DNA of 64,000 bases from an uncultured Pseudoflavonifractor sp. (GCA_947425785.1 CANEAY010000011.1:1-64000), one strand, 5' to 3'; shown: positions 8,840 through 17,692, numbered from the stretch's first letter. Notes: generated by a model from the letters alone, not told the origin. A program made the numbers and translations.

Positions 8840-10357
8840 ATGAATTCCGCTGTGATGATGCTGGAGCGCACCGCCGCCCGGCTGGGGGACAAGACCGCCG
8901 TCCGGGACGAGTGGGAGGCGCTGACCTTTGCCCAGCTGCGCGCCAGGGCCCTGTCCATCGCCGCCGGCCTCGCCGGGGCCAGGGGCGGGCGCCGGGGGAC
9001 GCTGCCGGTGGTGGTGTACCTGCCCAAGAGCGCCGACGCCGTGGCCTGCTTTGCCGGGGCCATGTACGCCGCAGAGCCCTATGTGCCCGTGGCGGCGGAT
9101 ATCCCCATGCTGCGGCTCCAAAGCATTTTGAAGAGCCTGCGCCAGGGCTGTATCATCACCTGCCCGGAGCTGGCGGGGAACCTGGAGGGGCTGGAACTGG
9201 ACGGCTTCACCGTCCACCTCACCAAAGACCTGCGCTCCTGTCCCCCTGACGAAGCGGGGGCTTTGGCGCGGCTTCATGGGGTCATGGACGTAGACCCCAT
9301 CTACATCATGTACACCTCCGGCTCCACCGGCACCCCCAAGGGGGTCACCATCCCCCACCGGGGCATTTTGGACTATGCCCGGTGGCTGGCGGAGACCTTT
9401 GATTTTGACGAGGAGACCGTGCTGGGCAACCAGTCGGCCTTCTACTTTGACAATTCCACCCTGGACATTTATACCATGATGTACACCGGCGCGGAGCTGG
9501 TCATCATCCCGGAGGTGCTCTTCCGCTTCCCGGGGAAACTTCCCGAGTTCATCGAGGCGGAGGGCATCAACACCATTTTCTGGGTGCCCACGGTGATGAT
9601 CTCGGTGGCCAACTCCGGCATTTTGGAGGAGAAGGCCATGCCGGCGCTGAAAAAGGTGCTCTTCTGCGGGGAGGCCATGCCCAACCGCCAGCTGAACATC
9701 TGGCGGCGGTGCCACCCGGACGCCCTCTACGCCAACCTCTACGGCCCCACTGAGATCACCGACGTGTGCACCTATTACGTGGTGGACAGGCCCTTTGACG
9801 ACGGAGACCCCCTCCCCATCGGCGTCCCCTGCCGGAACATGGGGGCGGTGGTGCTCACCGAGGAGGGGAAGCAGGCGGCGGTGGGGGAGACCGGGGAGCT
9901 GTGCATCCTGGGCAGCGGCCTGGCTCTGGGCTACTGGAACGCCCCGGAGCTGACCAGGGCCGCCTTCGTCCAGAACCCCCTGTGTACCGACTATGACCAG
10001 CGCCTGTACCGCACCGGCGACCTGGCCTATGTCTCGGAGGAGGGCCTTCTCATGTTCGTGGGCCGGAAGGACTCTCAAATAAAGCTCCGGGGCAACCGCA
10101 TCGAGCTGGGGGAGATCGAGACCGCCTGCAAGACCCTGCCCGGGGTGGAGAACGGCTGCGTCCTCTTTGACGGGGAAAAGCAGGAGATCGTCCTCTTCCT
10201 CCAGACAAGAGAACAGCTTATCCTGCGGAAGGTGAACTTAGAACTGCGCAGGCACCTGCCCGCCTATATGCTCCCCGGGCGGCTGGTGTGTATGGCGGAG
10301 CTTCCACAGACCCCCAATGGAAAGATCGACCGGGTGAAGCTGAAAAGCACCCTTTGA
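8840..10357 (+). CDS. dltA: D-alanine--carrier protein ligase-type AMP-forming enzyme
   Basis: About 505 aa; start moved from TTG 8819 to ATG 8840, which follows GAGGGGAGAAG. An adenylating enzyme of the DltA/NRPS A-domain type: P-loop YTSGSTGTPKG, NLYGPTEIT, YRTGD (ATP ribose-binding Asp), LRGNRIELGEIE and the C-terminal catalytic lysine motif PNGKIDR. By family it would activate D-alanine and load it onto the adjacent carrier (dltC) for esterification of teichoic acid. Context (dltC, MBOAT, DltD-like, LtaS-like) strongly supports this. Substrate is inferred, not shown. Confidence 0.88.
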   Translation: MNSAVMMLERTAARLGDKTAVRDEWEALTFAQLRARALSIAAGLAGARGGRRGTLPVVVYLPKSADAVACFAGAMYAAEPYVPVAADIPMLRLQSILKSLRQGCIITCPELAGNLEGLELDGFTVHLTKDLRSCPPDEAGALARLHGVMDVDPIYIMYTSGSTGTPKGVTIPHRGILDYARWLAETFDFDEETVLGNQSAFYFDNSTLDIYTMMYTGAELVIIPEVLFRFPGKLPEFIEAEGINTIFWVPTVMISVANSGILEEKAMPALKKVLFCGEAMPNRQLNIWRRCHPDALYANLYGPTEITDVCTYYVVDRPFDDGDPLPIGVPCRNMGAVVLTEEGKQAAVGETGELCILGSGLALGYWNAPELTRAAFVQNPLCTDYDQRLYRTGDLAYVSEEGLLMFVGRKDSQIKLRGNRIELGEIETACKTLPGVENGCVLFDGEKQEIVLFLQTREQLILRKVNLELRRHLPAYMLPGRLVCMAELPQTPNGKIDRVKLKSTL

Positions 10358-10371
10358 AAGGAAGGAAAGCT

Positions 10372-10614
10372 ATGAACGACATCGAGCAGGCCATCTTTGA
10401 CTTCGTGAAGGAGCGGTTCGAAATTGGGGACGACCCCGATTTTACCCCCGATGTCCACCTCTTTGACTCCGGCTTCGTGGACTCCCTGGGGGCCATTGAG
10501 ATCGTGGACTTTGCCGAGGAGCACTGGCACATCGAGATCACCCAGCGGGACTTGACCCTCTACCCCATGAACACGGTGGAGGAGATCGCCGCTGTGGTCT
10601 CCGCCAAGGTGTGA
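10372..10614 (+). CDS. dltC: D-alanyl carrier protein
   Basis: An 80-aa acidic acyl-carrier-type protein. The start is ATG 10372 with GGAAGGAAAG upstream; the longer track ORF runs back into dltA. The phosphopantetheine serine is in DSGFVDSLGAIE at about residue 38. It is placed after dltA and its stop overlaps the next gene's possible GTG start. It would carry activated D-alanine to the membrane acyltransferase. Confidence 0.92.
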   Translation: MNDIEQAIFDFVKERFEIGDDPDFTPDVHLFDSGFVDSLGAIEIVDFAEEHWHIEITQRDLTLYPMNTVEEIAAVVSAKV

Positions 10615-10616
10615 GG

Positions 10617-11120
10617 ATGGCCCTTATCCGTGACGGCCGGGGGGAGGACCTGCCCGGGCTGATAGAGCTTTATAAGGCCCTCTACGCCGGGCTGAAGGAG
10701 CAGGGCCTGGCCTTTGACCTGGAGCAGGAGGGGCTCTCCTCCATGGTGGAGACCATGCTCCGCTCCAGGCTGTGCTTTTTGGCGGTGGCGGAGGAGGATG
10801 GGGCCCTGGTGGGCTTCCTCTCCGCCGGGGTGGCCCGGATGGATCGAAAACTCTCCTATCAGGGGGGCAGTACCCTGGGCCTCATCCACGACCTTTACCT
10901 GACCCCGGAGGCCCGGGGCCGGGGCCTTGCCTCCGCTCTGCTGGACAGGGCGGAGGAGTGGATGACAGGGGCCGGGGCCGACCTGGTGGAGTGCCAGGTG
11001 GTCTGGGGCAACGCTCTGGGCGCCGCCTTCTGGGAGCGCCGGGGCTATGCCCCGGTGAGCGTCACCAGGGCCAAAACTTTGCCCGGGAAGGAAGAGGGCC
11101 ATGTGGTTCCTGCAAACTGA
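10617..11120 (+). CDS. GNAT-family N-acetyltransferase inside the dlt locus
   Basis: About 167 aa (ATG 10617; a GTG two codons earlier overlaps the dltC stop). It has the GNAT fold: beta4-alpha3 acetyl-CoA loop LTPEARGRGLASALL and the C-terminal WGNALGAAFWERRGYAPV. It is co-translated between dltC and dltB, where such an enzyme is not standard, and its 3' end overlaps dltB by 20 bases. Substrate unknown; it may acetylate an amino group of a wall polymer precursor or a protein of the system. Confidence 0.8.
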   Translation: MALIRDGRGEDLPGLIELYKALYAGLKEQGLAFDLEQEGLSSMVETMLRSRLCFLAVAEEDGALVGFLSAGVARMDRKLSYQGGSTLGLIHDLYLTPEARGRGLASALLDRAEEWMTGAGADLVECQVVWGNALGAAFWERRGYAPVSVTRAKTLPGKEEGHVVPAN

Positions 11121-12237
11121 TACCCTGCTGGCCATCGCCGCCTTCTCCCTGGCCCTGGGCCTTTTGCGGAAGGTGCTGCCCGGCAGGGTCACGGCGGCCG
11201 TCTCCCCTGTGGCCTCCCTGGCGGTCATCGCCTGGATCAGCCCGTCCCTGGCGGCGTTCAGCCTGGTCTACGCCGGGGTGGGACTGGCTCTGGCGGCAGT
11301 GCTGGGGCGGATGGAAAAGGGGAGGAAGCTCTGCTTCCCCCTCTTCTGTGCGCTGGCCATTGTGCCCTTTGTCCTCAGCCGGGGGGAGGCCCTGGGCCTT
11401 AGCCTGACCCTGCCCTTTGAGACGGTGGGCCTGGCCTTTCAGATGCTGAAGGTCATCGATGTGTTTTACTATGTCTATTACGGCGGCGAGCGGGTGGATG
11501 TTGTGGCCTACTTTGGCTACCTCTTCTACCTACCCGTCTTTACGGCCGGGCCACTTTTCCGTTATCGGGACTATCTGCGCTCTGTGGACAAGCCCTTGAA
11601 GCTGGACGTGGCGGAGCTGACTTTGGACTTGAAGCGGCTCATCCGGGGCCTGTTCAAAAAGGTGGTGCTCTGCCGCCTGGCGGTGGAGGCCATGGCCTTT
11701 CTGACAGCCCAGACCCTGCGGCTGCCCCTTTGTATCCTCATCGTGGCGGTGAGCTGGCTCATCCTGTGGCTGGACCTGTCCGGGTACAGTGACGTGGCCA
11801 TCGCCCTGGGCCGGCTGGGGGGGCTGGACACCCCGGAGAACTTCAAAAAGCCCCTTATAGCCCCCAGCTTCACCCAGTTCTGGCGCAGCTGGCACGCCAC
11901 CCTCTCCGACTGGATCCGGGAGCATATCTACGTGGTGGTGGCCAAGAAGAAGCTGGGCCGGGGGACTTCCGCCGCCATCGCCTTTGTGACCATGGTGGTC
12001 ATGGCCCTGTGGCACGGCTTCAACCTGCCCTATCTGCTGGCGGGGGCCTATAACGGGGCCCTGCTGGCGGGGGAGAACCTGCTGGGGCTCACCACCGTCA
12101 GCCGCAAAAAGACGAAAAAGAGCGTCTTTGTCCTGCGGTGCCTGCTGGTGAATTTTCTCTTCGGCCTCAATACCCTGGTCTTTACCCTCCCCGCCGGCAC
12201 CGTCCTGGCCGTCCTCCGGGGCTTCCTGACGCTGTAA
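11101..12237 (+). CDS. dltB: MBOAT-family D-alanyl transferase
   Basis: 378 aa, a multispanning membrane O-acyltransferase. Hydrophobic segments cover most of the length, and the MBOAT active-site histidine is in ALWHGFN near residue 305; FWRSWHATLSDWIREHIY is the typical preceding amphipathic region. In DltB the protein accepts D-alanine from DltC and passes it across the membrane. It starts within the GNAT gene, so the two are translationally coupled. Family assignment is strong; D-alanine as substrate comes from the dltA/dltC neighbours. Confidence 0.9.
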   Translation: MWFLQTDTLLAIAAFSLALGLLRKVLPGRVTAAVSPVASLAVIAWISPSLAAFSLVYAGVGLALAAVLGRMEKGRKLCFPLFCALAIVPFVLSRGEALGLSLTLPFETVGLAFQMLKVIDVFYYVYYGGERVDVVAYFGYLFYLPVFTAGPLFRYRDYLRSVDKPLKLDVAELTLDLKRLIRGLFKKVVLCRLAVEAMAFLTAQTLRLPLCILIVAVSWLILWLDLSGYSDVAIALGRLGGLDTPENFKKPLIAPSFTQFWRSWHATLSDWIREHIYVVVAKKKLGRGTSAAIAFVTMVVMALWHGFNLPYLLAGAYNGALLAGENLLGLTTVSRKKTKKSVFVLRCLLVNFLFGLNTLVFTLPAGTVLAVLRGFLTL

Positions 12238-12249
12238 GGGGGTGGGCAG

Positions 12250-13146
12250 ATGAAGAAGGTATCAGCGTTTTTCCGCCGGGGGGGCGCCTTTCTGGTGACC
12301 CTGTGTGTGCTCTTTGTGGGGCTGGACATGGCCCTGACCGAGCGTCAGGTCATTGAAAAGAGCAGCCTTTTTAACCACAACGACTTTGAAAAGACCCTCC
12401 TGGCCCATGGGGGCGCGACGGTCTACGACAAAATTTTCTACGGCAATTCCGTGGTCATCTCCTCCTATGTGGAGTGGGCCTCCGACTCCGGCTACGCCAA
12501 CTTCGGCATCGACTACGGGGTGATGGGCGACCTGCGGGACATGCTGGAGCGGGGGGACGTCACCGTCACCGAAGACATCGTCCTGGGCCTTAACTACTTC
12601 GTCTTTTACGACGGTATGGACACCAACCCCACCTATCCCTGGCACCGGGGGCCTTTGGAGCCCTACCTCTACTTCCAGCGCGACCGGCTCCAGGCCCTGG
12701 GCAAAAGCGCCTGGGAGAGCTTCCGGGCCACCGGCCGGGTGGAGCTTCCCCGGTATGAGGACAATTTCAAGTTCATGTACTCCGGGGTGCTAGGGGAGCA
12801 GGAGATGGCAGAGAAGATCGCCGCCCACCGGGAACTCTACTGGGACAAGGGGCTGGAGCTCTATGAAGAGAACCTGAAGGCCCTGGAGGAGGTCATCTCC
12901 TTCTGCGGCGCCCACGGCATCCGCCTGCGGGCGGTGTGGCTGCCCTGGAACCCGTCGGTGCCCATGCCGGAGGGCCCCGCCAGGCTGCGGAAAGCGGCGG
13001 ACGAGATCATGTCGGCGGCGGGCATCGAGGTGCTGGACATGGAGCAGGGCCTTCCCCTGGACTGCTTCCACGACATCGGCCACCTGAACATGGAGCACGG
13101 CGCGTTTGTCTTTACGGAGGTGATGGATCCATGGCTGAAGTCATAA
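12250..13146 (+). CDS. dltD: DltD-like membrane-anchored SGNH-type protein
   Basis: 298 aa. One N-terminal membrane helix (residues 12-29, AFLVTLCVLFVGLDMAL) and an extracellular domain. SGNH-like catalytic blocks are visible: FYGNSVV (nucleophile Ser in GNS, instead of the common GDS/GSS) and DIGHLN near the C-terminus (Asp/His). Position directly after dltB matches DltD, but it is shorter than the usual about 400 aa, so it may be a divergent or minimal DltD. It overlaps dltX by 16 bases. Confidence 0.75.
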   Translation: MKKVSAFFRRGGAFLVTLCVLFVGLDMALTERQVIEKSSLFNHNDFEKTLLAHGGATVYDKIFYGNSVVISSYVEWASDSGYANFGIDYGVMGDLRDMLERGDVTVTEDIVLGLNYFVFYDGMDTNPTYPWHRGPLEPYLYFQRDRLQALGKSAWESFRATGRVELPRYEDNFKFMYSGVLGEQEMAEKIAAHRELYWDKGLELYEENLKALEEVISFCGAHGIRLRAVWLPWNPSVPMPEGPARLRKAADEIMSAAGIEVLDMEQGLPLDCFHDIGHLNMEHGAFVFTEVMDPWLKS

Positions 13147-13274
13147 AGCAGCTGCGGAAATTCAGCCTGACCGTCCCGGGCCAGGCGCTCACCGCCGTGG
13201 CCTATTTGGCCATGGCCTGCGCCATCCTGGCCTTCTTCACCGGGAACGGCGAATTTATCTATGAGGGATTTTGA
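13131..13274 (+). CDS. dltX: DltX-like small membrane protein (hidden in ORF track)
   Basis: A 47-aa protein (MAEVIKQLRKFSLTVPG...) with a single hydrophobic helix (ALTAVAYLAMACAILAFF) and the C-terminal motif GEFIYEGF. DltX proteins of dlt operons are about 50 aa, have one membrane helix and end in an FIYNEF-like sequence, so the match is good in size, topology, motif and place. The ATG lies within the end of dltD with GGAGGTGATGG upstream. In the track it only appears as the tail of the ORF 12936-13274. Unusual is its place at the 3' end, after dltD, not before dltA. Confidence 0.8.
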   Translation: MAEVIKQLRKFSLTVPGQALTAVAYLAMACAILAFFTGNGEFIYEGF

Positions 13275-13310
13275 ACTCCCACCAAAAGAAAGAGAAAGGA
13301 GGGGAGCGGT

Positions 13311-15539
13311 ATGGCGGACAAAAGCGGCATTCCGGGCAGAAGGAACAAGGGCGGAAAGCGGCTGGCCCCACCCCAGCGCAGACATGGCCTGGACATAGGC
13401 GGCAAGGCGGAACGGGGAAGCCACAAACGGTTGGCCCAGCCCCAGCCCAAGCAGGAGCGCAGGGAGAGCCATAAGCGGCTGGCCCAGCCCCAGCGTGAGC
13501 ACAAAGAGAGCGCGTGGAAAAAGACATTCAGCGAGTGGAAAAAAGCAGTAAGCGCATGGGGAGCCCGGGTGAAACACACCTGCCGGGAGTGCAGGGAAAA
13601 GGCCGGGAAAGCGGTAGGCGCATGGCGCGAACGGCTGAAGCGCAGCCCCCAGGCGGAGCGCAGATACAACCCCTGGGTCTGGCTGGCCACCCTGTTCCTT
13701 GGCCCCCTGGCCATCCTGCTGTGTGTGCAGACCATCACCTTCGCCTCCCTCTTTAAAGCCTTCTCCTGGGTGTTCGGACACCTGGGGGCGGCGGTGCTGT
13801 GCTACCTGGCCCTGCTCAGCGCCATGATCATCATTCTGGCCCTCATCTGGAAGATATGGAGCGCCTTCCTCATCCTGGCCATCCCGGCAGTGGCCCTGGC
13901 GGTGGTGAACCGGATGAAGCTGAGCCTCAACGGCACCCCCCTGCTCCTCAGCGATTTCAGCCTGGCCTCCAAGGCGGGGGACGTGGCGGGCTTCGTCTCC
14001 CCCCAGTTCAAGATCGGCGTAGGGGTGTGGGCGGGCCTCATCCTGGCGGTGCTGGGCATCATCGCCGCCGGGAAGATCGGCTGGCGGCCCAAGGAGCTCA
14101 CCCCCCGCTGGTCTCTGCGGAAAAAAGTCATCGGCGTGGTGGCGGTCTTTCTGGCGGCCGTGATGTTCCTGCCCGCCCCCTTCTATCTGGGGGCCAATGG
14201 GGAATCCCAGGAGGAGCGCAACCAGCGGCTGGGCCTGCTGGGGGGCATGTACAGCGCCATCCTGAACCGGGCCTTCCGCAAGGACAACGTGAACCAGGCG
14301 GAGCTGGACAGGCTCAAGGAGGAGCTCCTCCAGACCCCGGCCCCCACCCCCACCCCCACCGCCGAGCCAGTCCCCACCGAGACCCCAGAGCCGGTGACCC
14401 CCAACGTGATCTTGATGATGTCGGAGAGCTTCTGCGACCCCACGGAGATCCTGCCGGAGGTGGAATTTGCCTCCGACCCCATCCCCTATTACCGCAGCCT
14501 GGCCGCCAAGTGGCCCTCCGGGGAGTTTTACTCCAACACTTACGCCGGCGGCACCGGCAGCGTGGAGATGGAGGTCTTTACCGGCATCCCCATGGCCTTC
14601 CTCCGGGAGGGGGAGGATCTGACCAACCTGCGGGGGACGGAGGGGGTCTACGACCGGCTGCCCTCCATCGTCAAGAGCTTTAAGGCGGCGGGGTACAGCA
14701 CCCAGTTCATCCACAACTACACCACCCGGCTCTATAACCGGGTGGAAAACTTCCCCGCCATCGGCTTTGACCAGATGACCTTTGAGGACGGCTTCCCCGA
14801 AGAAGCGGAGTGGGACGGCCCCTACCTGAAGGACATGGAGCTGACCTACGCCATGATCCGGGCCTTTGAGGAGAAAGAGGAGGACGAGCCCCTCTTCCTC
14901 TACGGCCTGACCATGGAGAACCACCAGCCCTACTACAGCGGCAAATTCCCGGAGCCTTCCGGCCTGGAGCCCCAGAGCGAGAAGCTGGATGAGGGCGTGC
15001 TGGGCACGGTGGACGCCCTGGTCTACGGCATCCATGCCGCCGACCGGGCCCTGGGCGCCCTGGTGGAGTATTTTGAGACGGTGGAGGAGCCGGTGCTCCT
15101 CATCTTCTGGGGCGACCACCTGCCGGGGCTTTACGTGGACGACAACAACACCATCTACTCCCAGCTGGGCTATGTGCCCACCGTGAACACCCTGGAATGG
15201 GACGCCGAGACCATGAAGAAGATGCACACCACCCCCTTCCTGGTGTGGAATAACTACGGCGCCCAGCTTGAGGTGCCCGATACCACCGGCCCCAGCCAGT
15301 TGGGAAGCAGTATCCTGGGCTGGGCGGGCTTGCCCAAGACCCGGTACTTCCAGTGGGTGGATCAGAGCCTGGACACCATGCAGCTCTACCGTACCCGGCT
15401 CTACATCGACGACGAGGGCGTCCCCTACAAGCAGCCCCCGGAGAGGGACAAGGCGGTGGTGGAGCGGTACCGCAGCCTGGTCTACGACATCATTTACGGC
15501 GACGGCCAGCTGGCGGAAGAGATGACAAAGATAGAATAG
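13311..15539 (+). CDS. LtaS-like lipoteichoic acid/phosphoglycerol synthase
   Basis: 742 aa. Residues 1-120 are a very basic cytosolic region with a short repeated unit (KRLAPPQ, SHKRLAQPQ twice). About five membrane helices follow (120-290), then a Thr/Pro linker (PTPTPTAEPVPTETPEP) and a sulfatase/alkaline-phosphatase-type extracellular domain: MMSESF (metal ligand), the likely catalytic Thr in YAGGTGSVE, and WGDHLPG (metal). It would polymerise phosphoglycerol or a similar unit from lipid donors outside the membrane. It directly follows dltX, so the polymer maker and its D-alanylation genes sit together. Confidence 0.85.
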   Translation: MADKSGIPGRRNKGGKRLAPPQRRHGLDIGGKAERGSHKRLAQPQPKQERRESHKRLAQPQREHKESAWKKTFSEWKKAVSAWGARVKHTCRECREKAGKAVGAWRERLKRSPQAERRYNPWVWLATLFLGPLAILLCVQTITFASLFKAFSWVFGHLGAAVLCYLALLSAMIIILALIWKIWSAFLILAIPAVALAVVNRMKLSLNGTPLLLSDFSLASKAGDVAGFVSPQFKIGVGVWAGLILAVLGIIAAGKIGWRPKELTPRWSLRKKVIGVVAVFLAAVMFLPAPFYLGANGESQEERNQRLGLLGGMYSAILNRAFRKDNVNQAELDRLKEELLQTPAPTPTPTAEPVPTETPEPVTPNVILMMSESFCDPTEILPEVEFASDPIPYYRSLAAKWPSGEFYSNTYAGGTGSVEMEVFTGIPMAFLREGEDLTNLRGTEGVYDRLPSIVKSFKAAGYSTQFIHNYTTRLYNRVENFPAIGFDQMTFEDGFPEEAEWDGPYLKDMELTYAMIRAFEEKEEDEPLFLYGLTMENHQPYYSGKFPEPSGLEPQSEKLDEGVLGTVDALVYGIHAADRALGALVEYFETVEEPVLLIFWGDHLPGLYVDDNNTIYSQLGYVPTVNTLEWDAETMKKMHTTPFLVWNNYGAQLEVPDTTGPSQLGSSILGWAGLPKTRYFQWVDQSLDTMQLYRTRLYIDDEGVPYKQPPERDKAVVERYRSLVYDIIYGDGQLAEEMTKIE

Positions 15540-15545
15540 AAGACC

Positions 15546-15578
15546 GGCCGGCCATTCCTGGCCGGCCTTCTTCTTTTT
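15546..15578 (+). terminator. Terminator after the dlt/LtaS locus
   Basis: GGCCGGCCA pairs with TGGCCGGCC around TTCC and is followed by TTCTTCTTTTT. Confidence 0.9.
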
Positions 15579-15600
15579 GCGGGGCGGCCCCCGGCAGGGG

Positions 15601-15629
15601 TTGACTTTCCGGCAAAAATGTGGTAAAAC
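15601..15629 (+). promoter_or_regulatory. Candidate promoter of the TRAP-TAXI operon
   Basis: TTGACT and TAAAAC are 17 bases apart, about 55 bases before the permease start. The -10 overlaps the palindrome listed next. Confidence 0.6.
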
Positions 15630-15636
15630 GTTTACC
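15622..15636. promoter_or_regulatory. Palindromic operator candidate over the TRAP promoter
   Basis: GGTAAA-ACG-TTTACC, six-base arms, overlaps the -10 and the expected start of transcription. A related TTTACC...TTTTAACC half-site follows within 20 bases. The central AAACGTTT resembles LacI/CcpA-type sites, but the binding protein is unknown. Confidence 0.4.
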
Positions 15637-15684
15637 TACGATACTTTACCACTTTTAACCGATAAAGCGAAAGGGGAGAGACCC

Positions 15685-17658
15685 ATGGAGGAGAAGAGAG
15701 AGGACGGACAGACCCAGGAGGAGCGCCGTGCCCAGGAACTGCTGGAGGAGAAGGAGGCGGAGTCCCGCACCCGGACTTACAGCGGCCCCATGGGGACTCT
15801 CATCACCGTCCTGCTGTGCCTGTGGACGGTGTTCCAGCTCTATTACAGTACCGTGGGCCTTATCAGCGCGGTGAACCTGCGGGCCATCCACTGCATCTTC
15901 CTGCTGTGCTTCACCTTCCTGCTCTATCCAACTTATAAAAAGGAGAAGCGCCTGCGCAAGGCCCCCCCGGTGTGGGACATTTTGCTGATGGTGCTGACGG
16001 CGGCGGTATTTGGCTACCTCATTTTGAACTACACCCGCATTGCCCAGAACGGCGGACGGCTCACCGACCTGGAGCTGGTCATCGCCGGGGTGGGCCTCCT
16101 CCTGGCCTTTGAGGCGGCCCGCCGCTGCTCCGGCAACCTGGCGGTGCTGGCCCTCATCTTCCTGGCCTATAACTGGTTCGGCCGGTACATCCCCGGCCGC
16201 CTGGGCCACAACGGCTTTACCCTCAAGCGGGTGCTCTCCACCCAGTTCTGGGGCACCCAGGGCATTTTGGGCACCGGCATCGGGGTCTCCGCCACCTACA
16301 TCTTTCTCTTCGTGGTCTTTGGGGCCTTTTTGAAGTACAGCGGCTTTTCCAAGTTCATCAATGACTTCTCCCTGACCCTGGTGGGCCGGACTCCCGGCGG
16401 CCCCGCCAAGGTGGCGGTGCTGGCCTCCGCCCTCATGGGCATGATCAACGGCTCCGCCATCGCCAACGTGGCCACCACCGGCACCATCACCATCCCTCTG
16501 ATGAAGCAGACCGGCTACAAAAAGGAGTTTGCCGGGGCGGTGGAGGCGGTGGCCTCCACCGGCGGGCAGTTCTGTCCCCCCATCATGGGGGCGGTGGGCT
16601 TTGTCATGGCGGAGTTTTTGGGCATGAGCTACACCAAGGTGATGCTGGCGGCCATCGTGCCCGCCTTCCTCTACTATTTGGGTCTCCTCTTCGCCGTCCA
16701 CTTTGAGGCCAAGCGTTTGGGGCTGTCCGGCCTCTCCAAGGAGAACATCCCCGACGCTATGAAGGTGGTGAAGGAGCAGGGTCACCTGGTGATCCCCCTG
16801 GTGGTGCTCATCGCCCTCATGGCGGTGGGGTATACCCCCCTCTACGCCGCCCTCATTTCCATCTTTGCCACCGTGGCCGCCAGCTGGCTGCGCAAGGAGA
16901 CCCGGATGACCTGGGACAAGATCGTGGCCGCCACGGTGGAGGGGGCCCGCAGCGCCGTCAGCGTGGGGGTATGCTGTGTCATCATCGGCGTCATCATCGG
17001 CACCGTGACCCTCACCAGCCTGGGGCTGAACATGGGCTACCTCATCCTCTCCATCGTGGACAACACCAACATTTACCTCACCGGCTTTTTGGTGATGATC
17101 ATGTCCGCCATCCTGGGCATGGGTGTGCCCGGCGTGGCCGCCTATGTTATCGTCCAGGCGGTGGCGGTGCCGGTGCTCATCAAGGTGGGTGTGCTGGACA
17201 TCTCGGCCCATCTCTTCTGCCTCATCTACGCCTGCCTTTCCAACATCACCCCTCCAGTGGCCATGAGCAGCTATGTGGCCTCCGGCATCGCCGGTTCCGA
17301 CCAGACCAAGACGGGGCTATTGTCGGTGCGGCTGGGCCTTGTGGGCTTCCTCATCCCCTTCTTTTTCCTGGACAGCCCCATCCTCCTCGTCGGGGTGGAT
17401 CCCACCGCCACTTTGGCGGCCACCCTCTGGGCGGTATTCACCGCCTCGGTGGGCACCGTGGCCCTGGTGAGCGGTCTGGAGGGGTGGCTCCTGGGCAGGG
17501 CCTCCTGGCCGGAGCGGGCGGTGCTCATGGCGGTGGCCCCCCTGATGCTCTATCCCGGCTATCTCACCGACGGCATCGGCTTCGCCCTGCTGGCCGCCGT
17601 CGTGGCCTTTCAATATTTTACCCGTCGTCCCGCATCCCCGGTCCCCGGGAATGCCTGA
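15685..17658 (+). CDS. TRAP transporter fused permease (DctQM-type, TAXI-associated)
   Basis: 657 aa from ATG 15685 (AAAGGGGAGAG upstream); the earlier ATG-less extension in the track covers the promoter. The N-terminus is charged and cytosolic (EEKREDGQTQEERRAQ), then about 16 hydrophobic segments: the small subunit part (residues about 35-140) fused with the large DctM-type part. Motifs NGSAIANVATTGTITIPLM and GGQFCPPIMGAVGFVMAEFLG are typical. It imports organic acids driven by a Na+ or H+ gradient together with the TAXI-type binding protein encoded next. Ligand unknown. Confidence 0.92.
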   Translation: MEEKREDGQTQEERRAQELLEEKEAESRTRTYSGPMGTLITVLLCLWTVFQLYYSTVGLISAVNLRAIHCIFLLCFTFLLYPTYKKEKRLRKAPPVWDILLMVLTAAVFGYLILNYTRIAQNGGRLTDLELVIAGVGLLLAFEAARRCSGNLAVLALIFLAYNWFGRYIPGRLGHNGFTLKRVLSTQFWGTQGILGTGIGVSATYIFLFVVFGAFLKYSGFSKFINDFSLTLVGRTPGGPAKVAVLASALMGMINGSAIANVATTGTITIPLMKQTGYKKEFAGAVEAVASTGGQFCPPIMGAVGFVMAEFLGMSYTKVMLAAIVPAFLYYLGLLFAVHFEAKRLGLSGLSKENIPDAMKVVKEQGHLVIPLVVLIALMAVGYTPLYAALISIFATVAASWLRKETRMTWDKIVAATVEGARSAVSVGVCCVIIGVIIGTVTLTSLGLNMGYLILSIVDNTNIYLTGFLVMIMSAILGMGVPGVAAYVIVQAVAVPVLIKVGVLDISAHLFCLIYACLSNITPPVAMSSYVASGIAGSDQTKTGLLSVRLGLVGFLIPFFFLDSPILLVGVDPTATLAATLWAVFTASVGTVALVSGLEGWLLGRASWPERAVLMAVAPLMLYPGYLTDGIGFALLAAVVAFQYFTRRPASPVPGNA

Positions 17659-17692
17659 TAGAATACAAGACCGAAATAAGGAGTGGAATGAA

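Noticed and set aside
13290-13560. Short direct repeats as a possible CRISPR array
   Set aside because: They are in-frame coding repeats (KRLAxPQ) with no spacer-repeat regularity.
14335-14400. Short C-rich repeat (CCCCACCCCCACC) as a possible regulatory repeat
   Set aside because: It encodes the Thr/Pro linker between membrane and catalytic domains of the LtaS-like protein.
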